Assembly (NCBI RefSeq): GCF_900116515.1
Contig: NZ_FPBA01000016.1
Location: forward strand, 62,001-126,000
Direction of reading: 5' to 3'
Length of the DNA stretch: 64,000 nucleotides
From: Geodermatophilus amargosae
GTDB taxonomy: Bacteria > Actinomycetota > Actinomycetes > Mycobacteriales > Geodermatophilaceae
Position numbers and translations under genes: made by a program. Position 1 is the stretch's first letter. The number at the start of each line of letters is the position of its first letter. The notes under the pieces were generated by a model. It was not told where the DNA came from. It was given only the letters and a program-made list of their open reading frames with translations, and ran no database searches. Positions 40,054-47,240 of the stretch are shown in pieces.

Positions 40054-41010
40054 TCAGGTGGGGACGGAGCCCGCGAGGGCGGGCCCCGGGACGTCGGTGG
40101 GGACGAGCGCGCCCGGCCCGGAGGCCAGGCAGACGGGCAGGTGCGGGTGGACCTGGGCGACCAGCGGCCCGAGCACCGGGACGGCGCCGATCTCGACGAC
40201 CGACGTCGCGCCGGCGTCGGCCAGCGACCGGGAGGTGGCCTCCCAGAGCACCGGCGCGGTGAGGTGCCGGCGCAGCGCCGCGCGCAGCCGGCCGGGGTCC
40301 CGGGTCGCCTCGCCGTCGGCGTTGGGGACGACGGGGACCAGCGGCGCCGACCAGTCGAGGTCGGCCAGCGCCGTGGCCAGGTGCTCGGCCACCGATGTCA
40401 TCAGCGGCCCGTGGCAGGGCGCCCGGCCGGGCAGCCGGACCAGCTCCAGCCCGGCGGCGTGCACGACCTCGGCCGCGCGGGCCAGCTCGGTGCGGCCACC
40501 GGCCAGCACGGTGCGCTGCGGGGCGTCGACGGCGGCCACGCACAGCTGGCCGTCGCTGTCGGCCTGCGCCACGGCCGCCCGTGCGACCCCCTCCGCCCCC
40601 GGGCCCAGGACGGCGGCCAGGCCCGCGCAGGACGGCCGCGGGGCCAGGCAGAGCAGCTCGGCGCGCCAGTGCACCAGCTCCACGACCTGGTCGAGCTCCA
40701 GCGCGCCGGCGGCGACGAGGGCGGCGAACTCGCCCACGCCGTGCCCGGCGACGACCACCGGGTGCAGGCCGCGGGCGGTCAGGCTGCGGAAGCCGGCCAC
40801 CCCGGTCACGACGACCTCGAGGTGCGCCGCGACGGGGTCGGGAGCGGTCGCGGGGTCCCGCCACCAGGCGGCGACGTCGCGGCCGACGACGGCGTCGACC
40901 TCGGTCACGGTGGCCGCAGCCACCGGGTCGGCCAGCCAGGGGTCGACCATCCCGGGGCGGGAGCCGTCCTCCCCGGGCAGGACGACCGCGGGACCCCGCG
41001 CCGCGGTCAC
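40054..41010 (-). CDS. acyltransferase-fold protein lacking the serine nucleophile
   Basis: 318 residues from GTG 41010 (GTGA overlap with the cyclase gene). The fold is that of malonyl-CoA:ACP acyltransferases, with VVVAGHGVGEFAALVAAGAL in place of the GHSxGE nucleophile elbow: codon GGC gives glycine where serine is needed. The N-terminal PGQGSQ oxyanion segment is also altered, to PGEDGSRPGM. The conserved arginine (VHWRAELL) and histidine (APCHGPLM) remain. It is probably not a working transacylase; it may act as a scaffold, a starter-unit editor or a decayed enzyme. Dedicated acyltransferases are unusual in type II clusters except where a non-acetate starter is used. Confidence 0.8.
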   Translation of the reverse strand: MTAARGPAVVLPGEDGSRPGMVDPWLADPVAAATVTEVDAVVGRDVAAWWRDPATAPDPVAAHLEVVVTGVAGFRSLTARGLHPVVVAGHGVGEFAALVAAGALELDQVVELVHWRAELLCLAPRPSCAGLAAVLGPGAEGVARAAVAQADSDGQLCVAAVDAPQRTVLAGGRTELARAAEVVHAAGLELVRLPGRAPCHGPLMTSVAEHLATALADLDWSAPLVPVVPNADGEATRDPGRLRAALRRHLTAPVLWEATSRSLADAGATSVVEIGAVPVLGPLVAQVHPHLPVCLASGPGALVPTDVPGPALAGSVPT

Positions 41011-41507
41011 CCGACCGCTCCCGGATCCGTGTCGGCCGCGGCGGCCTCGACCTTCTCCTTGATGATCCCCATCTGGACCTTGCTGTTGGCGTCGATCCGC
41101 CGGGTCATCGTCTCGGTGTCCACGGGCGCCTCGGGCCGCATGCGGAAGTCCTGCACCCACCGCATCCGGGTGCCGCCGTCCTCGGCCGCGTAGCTCCAGT
41201 GGATGTCCATGAACTCGAACGGCCCGGGCTCCACGCGGCGGGCGCGGACCTCGTGCTTCGCCGGGTCGAGCGTCCGCTCGGACACCCAGCTCCAGGTCCG
41301 TCCCGACTCGTCGGGGTGCATGGTCAGCCGGAAGCGGAACCAGGTGTCGGTCGACTCGAGCACCTCGACGGTGCGGTACTCGGTGAACAGGTCCGGCCAC
41401 GACCGCAGGTCGTTGGTCATGCGCCAGACGTGGTCGATGTCGGCCTGGATGAGGATCGAGTTCTCGGTGTGTCCGACGGTCAGGCCGGGCTCGAGGGTGC
41501 TGCTCAT
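41007..41507 (-). CDS. polyketide aromatase/cyclase (SRPBCC fold)
   Basis: 166 residues from ATG 41507 behind GGAGGAGACGACC. START/SRPBCC features are TENSILIQADIDHVWRMTND, LRSWPDLFTEYRTVEVLEST and the end RMRWVQDFRMRPEAPVDTET. This is a single-domain first-ring aromatase/cyclase of the TcmN N-terminal/WhiE-VI kind, which guides regiospecific folding of the nascent chain held on the ACP. It sits between the ACP and the acyltransferase-fold gene. Confidence 0.9.
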   Translation of the reverse strand: MSSTLEPGLTVGHTENSILIQADIDHVWRMTNDLRSWPDLFTEYRTVEVLESTDTWFRFRLTMHPDESGRTWSWVSERTLDPAKHEVRARRVEPGPFEFMDIHWSYAAEDGGTRMRWVQDFRMRPEAPVDTETMTRRIDANSKVQMGIIKEKVEAAAADTDPGAVG

Positions 41508-41530
41508 GGTCGTCTCCTCCGGGGGTGGGA

Positions 41531-41788
41531 TCAGGCCGGCTGGGCGGCCTGGGCGGCGCTGACGGTCTCGACGATCTGGCCGAACGTGTAGGCGTCGGGG
41601 TTGTCGTCGGGCATCGCGACGCCGTAGCGGTCCTGCAGCTCGGTCTGCATGGACAGGAAGGCCAGGGAGTCCAGGCCGACGTCGGCGAAGTGCGCCTCGG
41701 GGTCGCTGGTGTGCTGCGCGGGCGGCAGGCCCGTCTTCTCGGTGAGCAGCTGCATGAGGTCGGTCAGGGTGAACGCGGGAGCGGTCAT
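41531..41788 (-). CDS. acyl carrier protein from an internal start
   Basis: 85 residues from ATG 41788, preceded by GAGGAGGACCACACC, inside the biotin carboxylase frame. The four-helix ACP pattern is FTLTDLMQLLTEKTGLPPAQ, DVGLDSLAFLSMQTELQDRY and TFGQIVETVSAAQA, with the serine of DSL as the 4'-phosphopantetheine site. Its position between the carboxylase and the aromatase matches the minimal-PKS ACP. Without a stop codon upstream it may exist both free and as the C-terminal part of the carboxylase. Confidence 0.85.
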   Translation of the reverse strand: MTAPAFTLTDLMQLLTEKTGLPPAQHTSDPEAHFADVGLDSLAFLSMQTELQDRYGVAMPDDNPDAYTFGQIVETVSAAQAAQPA

Positions 41789-43279
41789 GGTGTGGTCCTC
41801 CTCGGGACAGGGGTGCGGGACGGACGCCGGGTCGGCGGGTTCGCCGGCCCGGACGAGGTGCAGCGGGCCGCGCCGGGCGGCGGGCAGGGCCGGCTCCCGG
41901 GACGCGGCGATGGCCGCGGCGTGGGTCACCAGGTCGGGCAGCCGGCGGTCGAGGAACTGGACGTCGTGCCGGTCGGCGCGGACGTCGGGGTCGCGCAGCA
42001 GCGCGCGGTGCAGGGCTGCCGTGGTGTGCACGCCGGGGCCCTCGACGCGCAGCTCGGCCAGCGCCCGGTCCATCCGCCGCACCGCCTGCTCGCGGTCGGG
42101 CGCCCAGACGACGAGCTTGCCCAGCAGCGAGTCGTAGTGCGGGCTGACGTCGTCGCCCTGGCGGTAGCCGGTGTCGAAGCGGGTCCAGGGCCCGTCGGGG
42201 ACGCGCAGGACGTCGAGGTGGCCGGGGGCCGGGGCGAACCCGCGGGCGGGGTCCTCGGCGTTGATCCGGCACTCGATCGCCGCTCCCCGCACCACGACGT
42301 CCTCCTGCCGCAACCGCAGGCGCTCGCCGCCGGCCACCAGCAGCTGCTCGCGGACCAGGTCGATCCCGGTGAGCAGCTCGGTGACCGGGTGCTCGACCTG
42401 GATGCGGGCGTTCATCTCCATGAAGTACGCCCGCCCGGCGTCGTCGACGAGGAACTCCACGGTGCCCGCGCCGGTGTAGCCCACCGACAGCGCGCCGCGG
42501 ACCGCGAGCTCGCCAATCTCGGCCCGCTGCCGCGGCGAGAGGTGTCCGGCCGGACCCTCCTCGAGCAGCTTCTGGTGCCGCCGCTGCAGCGAGCAGTCCC
42601 GCTCGCCCAGGTACAGGCCGGTGCCGTGGGCGTCGCAGAGGACCTGCACCTCGACGTGCCGCGCGCCGGACAGGTACCGCTCGACGTAGACGGTCGGGTC
42701 GCGGAACACCGCGCGGGCGACGGAGCGGGTGGTGGCGAAGGCCTCGGGGAAGTCGGCGGGGTCGTGCACCACGGTCATGCCGCGCCCGCCACCGCCCGCC
42801 GCGGCCTTGATGATCACCGGGTACCCGATCTCGGCGGCGACGGCGAGACCCTCCTCGGCGGTGCGCACCGGGTCCACCACGCCGGGCAGCAGCGGCAGCC
42901 CGGCGGCGGCCATGAGCCGCCGCGCGGTGGCCTTGTTGCCCATCTGCTGCATGACCTGCGGCGGCGGGCCGACGAAGGTGAGCCCCTCGGCCTCGCAGAT
43001 CTCGGCGAAGTCGGGGTCCTCGGAGAGGAAGCCGTAGCCGGGGTGCACCGCGTCGGCGCCGCTGCGCAGTGCCGCCTCGACGACGTTGGGCACGTGCAGG
43101 TAGCTCGACCGCGGTGCCGGTGGCCCGATGTGCACCGCCTCGTCGGCCATCTCCACGACGGCGGAGTGCCGGTCGGCCGTGGAGTAGACCGCGACCACCT
43201 CGATGCCGAGCTCTCGGCAGGCCCGCGCCACCCGGACGGCGATCTCACCGCGGTTGGCGATCAGCAGCCGGCCGATCAC
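41531..43279 (-). CDS. biotin carboxylase in continuous frame with an acyl carrier protein
   Basis: 582 residues from GTG 43279 (GTGA overlap with BCCP). Residues 1 to about 450 are a complete biotin carboxylase: LIANRGEIAVRVARACRELG, ATP-grasp loop IIKAAAGGGGRGMTVV, GERDCSLQRRHQKLLEEGP and YFMEMNARIQVEHPVTELL. A linker of roughly 45 residues (about 453-497) follows, then an ACP with DVGLDSLAFLS carrying the phosphopantetheine serine. There is no stop codon between them. A strong internal ribosome site and ATG (41788) suggest that free ACP is also made. The enzyme charges biotin on the neighbouring BCCP to feed malonyl-CoA synthesis; the fusion would tether that supply to the ACP. Confidence 0.88.
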   Translation of the reverse strand: MIGRLLIANRGEIAVRVARACRELGIEVVAVYSTADRHSAVVEMADEAVHIGPPAPRSSYLHVPNVVEAALRSGADAVHPGYGFLSEDPDFAEICEAEGLTFVGPPPQVMQQMGNKATARRLMAAAGLPLLPGVVDPVRTAEEGLAVAAEIGYPVIIKAAAGGGGRGMTVVHDPADFPEAFATTRSVARAVFRDPTVYVERYLSGARHVEVQVLCDAHGTGLYLGERDCSLQRRHQKLLEEGPAGHLSPRQRAEIGELAVRGALSVGYTGAGTVEFLVDDAGRAYFMEMNARIQVEHPVTELLTGIDLVREQLLVAGGERLRLRQEDVVVRGAAIECRINAEDPARGFAPAPGHLDVLRVPDGPWTRFDTGYRQGDDVSPHYDSLLGKLVVWAPDREQAVRRMDRALAELRVEGPGVHTTAALHRALLRDPDVRADRHDVQFLDRRLPDLVTHAAAIAASREPALPAARRGPLHLVRAGEPADPASVPHPCPEEDHTMTAPAFTLTDLMQLLTEKTGLPPAQHTSDPEAHFADVGLDSLAFLSMQTELQDRYGVAMPDDNPDAYTFGQIVETVSAAQAAQPA

Positions 43280-43815
43280 CGCGCACCACCGGGTGGGCGG
43301 AGGAGCAGCAGGACCTGGTCGTACTCCACCGACTCGGCGTCGCCGGCGCGGATCTCGGCGACCACACCCGCGGAGTCGGCCACGATCGGGTTCATCAGCT
43401 TCATCGCCTCGACGATCCCGAGGGTCTGACCGGCCTCCACCTCGTCGCCGACCCGCACGAACGGCTCGGCACCGGGCGAGGGCGCGGCGTAGAAGGTGCC
43501 CACCAGCGGCGCGCGGACGGCGACCGTGCCCTCCGGGACCTCGGGCTCCTCCTCCGGCTCAGGGACCTCGGCAGGCGGGGAGGCCACCGCCTGCAGCCCG
43601 CCGGACACCGGCACCGGGGGGGCGGCCGCCGGCGGGGTGCCGGTCGCCCACTCGACCTCGACCGCGCGGTCCCCGCTGCGGACGGTCAGCCGGCGCAGCG
43701 GGCCGGGAAGCGCCCGGGCGAGGTCCACGACCTCGTCCCGCAGGCTGCGGTCCTCCTCCCCCGGCACGTCGTCCTCCGCCGATCCCGACCGCGACGACAG
43801 CTCAGCGGGCCGCAT
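43276..43815 (-). CDS. biotin carboxyl carrier protein
   Basis: 179 residues from ATG 43815, preceded by GGGAGGTGCC, overlapping the AccDA end by 14 nt. The N-terminal half has an AccB-like segment (LRDEVVDLARALPGPLRRLT) and a long proline/glutamate linker. The lipoyl/biotinyl domain at the C-terminus has VRAPLVGTFYAAPSPGAEPF, the thumb-bearing class, and the biotinylation site GIVEAMKLMNPI with lysine in EAMKLM. It carries CO2 from the biotin carboxylase to the carboxyltransferase of the same operon. Confidence 0.92.
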   Translation of the reverse strand: MRPAELSSRSGSAEDDVPGEEDRSLRDEVVDLARALPGPLRRLTVRSGDRAVEVEWATGTPPAAAPPVPVSGGLQAVASPPAEVPEPEEEPEVPEGTVAVRAPLVGTFYAAPSPGAEPFVRVGDEVEAGQTLGIVEAMKLMNPIVADSAGVVAEIRAGDAESVEYDQVLLLLRPPGGAR

Positions 43816-45550
43816 CTCCGGCACCTCCCCCGGGGACGGGCGCGACGACGCGCAGTGGCCGGTCCCCGTCGCCGCCGATGCGTGCCAGTCGCGCGCTCCG
43901 GGAGTCGAGCAGGGCGGTGACGTCGAGCCGGCCCAGCTCGTCCAGCTCGCGCACCACGGCGGCGCGCAGCAGGTCGGCGGCCGCGGCCGGGTCGGCGTCC
44001 GCACCGCCGGGCGGCTCGGGTACCACCGAGGTGGCGATGCCGCTGGCCTGCAGGTGGGCCGCCCCCAGCCGCATCGCGCGGGCGGCGGTGGGTGCCGCGG
44101 TCGCCGTCCGCCAGAGGATCGCCGCGCAGCCCTCCGGGCTGATCACCGACAGGTAGGCGTTCTGCAGGACCAGCAGCCGGTCGGAGGTGCACAGCGCCAG
44201 CGCGCCGCCGCTGCCGCCCTCACCGGTGAGCACCGCGACGACGGGCACCCGCAGCCGGCTGCTGCGCATGATGATCTCGGCGATCGCGTGCGCCTGGCCG
44301 CGCTCCTCCGCCGCCGGGCCGGGGTGCGCGCCGGGTGTGTCGACGAGGGTGACCACCGGCAGGCCGAAGGTCTCTGCGTGGGCCATCAGCCGCAGCGCCT
44401 TGCGATAGCCCTCCGGGTGCGGCATCCCGAAGTTGCGGGCCACCCGCTCGCGGACGGTGTGGCCCTTCTCCTGGCCGATCACCACGACCCGGCGACCGTC
44501 GAGCACGGCCACCCCGCCCACGACGGCGGGATCGTCGGCGAACGCGCGGTCACCGTGCAGCTCGACGAAGTCGTCGAAGGCGGTGTGCAGGTAGTCCAGC
44601 GTCGTCGGCCGGCCGGTGACCCGCGCCCGCTGCACGACGTCCCAGGCGTCGAGCTCCGGCTCGGCGGTGTCCGGCTCGGCCGCCGGGGGCTCCTCCGGCG
44701 CCGGGGGTGCGGTCGCGGCCTGCTCCGCGCAGCCGTGCAGCTGGAGCAGCCGCACGAGCAGCGGGCGCAGCTCCGCGCGGCTCTCGACCCGGTCGACCAG
44801 GCCGTGGGCCAGGAGGAACTCCGCCGTCTGGAAGTCGCTGGGCAGCTCGGCCCGGATCGTCTCCTGCACCACCCGCGGGCCGGCGAAGCCGACGTGCGCG
44901 CCCCGCTCGCCGACGAGGACGGCGGCGAGGGTGGCGAAGGACGCCGACACCCCGCCGTAGGTGGGGTCGGTGAGCACGCAGACCGAGAGCAGGCCCGCCT
45001 CGTGCAGCCGGGCGAAGGCGTGGCTGACCCGCGCCATCTGGAACAGCGAGAACACGCCCTCCTGCATGCGGGCGCCCCCGCTGGCACAGATGGTCACCAG
45101 GGGCAGGCCGCGCTGCAACGCCAGGTCGGCGGCCGCGGTGACGCGGCGGCCCACCTCGATGCCCATGCTGCCGCCGAGGAAGGCGAAGTCCATCGCGGCG
45201 AGGACCACCGGTGTTCCGCCGATGCGGGCGGTGCCCAGGATCACGGCCTCGGTCTCGCCCGACCGTGCGGCGGCCTCGTGCAGCCGTTCGCGGTAGTCGC
45301 GCAGGTCGGTGAAGGCCAGCGGGTCGGGCGGCCCCGGCGGGCAGGCGTGCTCGGTGAAGCTGCCGTCGTCGGCCAGGAGCGCGATCCGGGCACGGGCACC
45401 CAGACGCAGGTGGTGGTCGCACTCGGGGCAGACCGAGAGGTTGCGGTCCAGACGCTTGCGGTAGAGCAGCCAGCCGCAGCTGGGACAGCTCACCCAGTCC
45501 ACCGGCCCGGCCGCCGTCGCAGCGGGGCGGGCCGGGGTCGTGGCGGTCAC
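43802..45550 (-). CDS. accDA: acetyl-CoA carboxylase carboxyltransferase, beta-alpha fusion (AccDA)
   Basis: 582 residues from GTG 45550 (GTGA overlap with the TcmI-type gene). The N-terminal part is AccD: a zinc ribbon CPSCGW...CPEC near residues 22-43, then AAMDFAFLGGSMGIEVGRRV and ICASGGARMQEGVFSLFQMA. After a roughly 30-residue proline/glutamate linker the C-terminal part is AccA, with LDYLHTAFDDFVELHGDRAF, LVDTPGAHPGPAAEERGQAH and VLTGEGGSGGALALCTSDRL. Together with BCCP and biotin carboxylase it completes a bacterial-type multisubunit acetyl-CoA carboxylase. Most actinobacteria use AccA3/AccD-type acyl-CoA carboxylases for general metabolism, so this set looks dedicated to malonyl-CoA for the polyketide. 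Confidence 0.9.
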   Translation of the reverse strand: MTATTPARPAATAAGPVDWVSCPSCGWLLYRKRLDRNLSVCPECDHHLRLGARARIALLADDGSFTEHACPPGPPDPLAFTDLRDYRERLHEAAARSGETEAVILGTARIGGTPVVLAAMDFAFLGGSMGIEVGRRVTAAADLALQRGLPLVTICASGGARMQEGVFSLFQMARVSHAFARLHEAGLLSVCVLTDPTYGGVSASFATLAAVLVGERGAHVGFAGPRVVQETIRAELPSDFQTAEFLLAHGLVDRVESRAELRPLLVRLLQLHGCAEQAATAPPAPEEPPAAEPDTAEPELDAWDVVQRARVTGRPTTLDYLHTAFDDFVELHGDRAFADDPAVVGGVAVLDGRRVVVIGQEKGHTVRERVARNFGMPHPEGYRKALRLMAHAETFGLPVVTLVDTPGAHPGPAAEERGQAHAIAEIIMRSSRLRVPVVAVLTGEGGSGGALALCTSDRLLVLQNAYLSVISPEGCAAILWRTATAAPTAARAMRLGAAHLQASGIATSVVPEPPGGADADPAAAADLLRAAVVRELDELGRLDVTALLDSRSARLARIGGDGDRPLRVVAPVPGGGAGDAAR

Positions 45551-45879
45551 GACCGCTCCGCCGACCACTCGTAGAAGCGGCGGGCCATGGCGTCGCGCGG
45601 GGACTTCCAGTTCGGGTCGTAGGCGACGATGTAGGGCCGCAGTTCCTCGCTGACGGCACGGAACGCCGGCAGCGTCTGCGCGACCGCCATGGCCTCCTGC
45701 TCGGGACGGTCGAACTCGATCAGGTGCACGTAGAGGTCGTGGAACGTGAACAGCGACCGGCGCTGCACGCCGATGTCGTACGGCATGGACGTCGCGTCGG
45801 AACGGGCGAAGACCTCGGCGACCTTGCTGGCGTCGGAGGGCGTCATCTTCGCGATGATCATGGTCTGGTGCACGGGCAC
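45547..45879 (-). CDS. TcmI-type polyketide cyclase, first gene of the polyketide operon
   Basis: 110 residues from GTG 45879; GTG 45873 and ATG 45861 are alternatives. The sequence MIIAKMTPSDASKVAEVFAR, SDATSMPYDIGVQRRSLFTF, LYVHLIEFDRPEQEAM and YDPNWKSPRDAMARRFYEW closely follows the TcmI/WhiE-VII cyclase pattern. It catalyses or chaperones a late ring closure as a dimer of alpha/beta barrels. It opens a minus-strand unit in which almost every gene overlaps the next by 4 nt, down to 31249. Confidence 0.88.
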   Translation of the reverse strand: MPVHQTMIIAKMTPSDASKVAEVFARSDATSMPYDIGVQRRSLFTFHDLYVHLIEFDRPEQEAMAVAQTLPAFRAVSEELRPYIVAYDPNWKSPRDAMARRFYEWSAERS

Positions 45880-46276
45880 TCCAGCGTCGCTGTGGGCCGG
45901 CGGGGGCCGGCGGGCCGATGGACGGCGGGACCGGTGCGGCCGGCCGGCCGGCCGGGGACCGATGCCTGGCGACGCTATGGCGGCGACGGTGCCTTCGGAC
46001 ACCGCCACGGGTCGGATTAGCCGGGCCCACCTGGGGGAGGGGTCGCCTGGTCACCGGGACGGGCACCCGCCGGAGGGGGTGGCGCGTCCTCCGGTCCAGC
46101 ACCCGGAGGCGGGGCCACCCCGTCCTTCCGGACCGGCGGACCACGACTCGGGTATGAATCCGACGGCCGATCGCGCTCACCGCGTCGCGGACCGGTGGCG
46201 GCGGGTGACCGGCCGTCGCTAACTTCCGGGTCCTGGATCAAGGGCGCAGGGCGCCGGACCTGAGCGGAGCTGACGC
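45880..46276. promoter_or_regulatory. divergent intergenic region between the polyketide operon and its putative regulators
   Basis: 397 nt without a convincing gene. On the minus strand TAGCGT (complement of 45972-45977) is the best -10 candidate for the operon, giving a leader of about 90 nt; no clear -35 was seen. GGCC repeats at about 45938-45955 could form a structure in that leader. On the plus strand a TAACTT near 46220 and GGAG at 46265-46268 precede ATG 46277. No perfect palindrome longer than 10 bp was noticed. Confidence 0.4.
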
Positions 46277-47014
46277 ATGGGTGGCGAGCCGGAGGGAACC
46301 GTCCCGCGACCGCGGGACGCGCCCCGGCGAGCCGGCCCCCCGGCCCAGGTGCTCATCTGCGACGACCACGAGGTGCTGCGGCACGGCCTGCGCGCGGTCC
46401 TCCGCTGGGCGCCCGACCTCGCCGTGGTGGCCGAGGCGGCCGACGCGGACCGGGCGCTGGAGCTGGCGACAGAGCTGCGCCCCGACGTCACCCTGCTCGG
46501 TCTGGGCACCCGGGGATCGGCGATGGTCGAGCTGGTGCGGGCGCTGACCGCGACCGGGACGCGGGTCGTCCTGCTGGGCGAGGCCGGGCACGGGGGCGAC
46601 CTGGTGGAGGCCCTCCGCGCGGGCGCGCGCGGCTACGTCTACACGACCGTCAGCTCCGACCGACTGGTCGAGGGAGTGCGGGCCGTGCTGCGCGGGGAGA
46701 CGCTCCTCGACGCCGCCGTCACCGGCGAGCTGCTGCACCACCTCGACGGCGCGCGGTCTGCGGCCGCGGCCGACGACGGACCCGGGCGCAACCCACTGAC
46801 CGCGCGGCAGCAGGCCGTGTCGGCCCTGGTCGCCGAGGGGCTGACCAACGCGGAGATCGCTGCCCGGCTGGAGGTCAGCCGCGCCACCGTCAAGGGCCAC
46901 ATCACCGTCGCCCTCCGGCGGCTCGGGCTGCGCGACCGGACGCAGCTGGCCATCCACGTGAACCGCCGGGCCCGCCCCGGTTCCGGCTGGGAGGCCGGCC
47001 CCGCCAGAGGCTGA
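46277..47014 (+). CDS. LuxR-type regulator with degenerate receiver domain (first copy)
   Basis: 245 residues from ATG 46277. The receiver-like domain starts AQVLICDDHEVLRHGLRAVL, but the phosphoacceptor segment reads LRPDVTLLGLGTRGSAMV, with glycine replacing the aspartate, and the conserved lysine position is altered (ARGYVYTTVSSD). The C-terminal LuxR helix-turn-helix is well preserved: LTARQQAVSALVAEGLTNAE, VSRATVKGHITVALRRLGLR. It therefore probably works without phosphorylation, perhaps by ligand binding or by abundance. It is divergent from the polyketide operon and the natural candidate for its control. Confidence 0.88.
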   Translation: MGGEPEGTVPRPRDAPRRAGPPAQVLICDDHEVLRHGLRAVLRWAPDLAVVAEAADADRALELATELRPDVTLLGLGTRGSAMVELVRALTATGTRVVLLGEAGHGGDLVEALRAGARGYVYTTVSSDRLVEGVRAVLRGETLLDAAVTGELLHHLDGARSAAAADDGPGRNPLTARQQAVSALVAEGLTNAEIAARLEVSRATVKGHITVALRRLGLRDRTQLAIHVNRRARPGSGWEAGPARG

Positions 47015-47240
47015 ACTCCGTGCACGAGCCGTGACCCTCCGTACTGGCCCGTCGGCAGCGCCGGGTGAGTCGTGCGCGCGGCGCGCACGAACCTGGACGT
47101 CAGCTGTGAGGAGGGTGCAGATTACCTGTCAGCACCGGACGGTTGTGCGCTACGGTTCGGCACGTCCGCTGAGACGGACGGGTTCTGTACAGCCGGAGAC
47201 CCGGCGACGACCCGTCAGCCACCCGGACAGGGGGAACGTG

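Noticed and set aside
45938..45955. GGCC-rich run as an origin or attachment site
   Set aside because: It is a short simple repeat in the operon leader with no integrase, replication gene or matching second site in the window.
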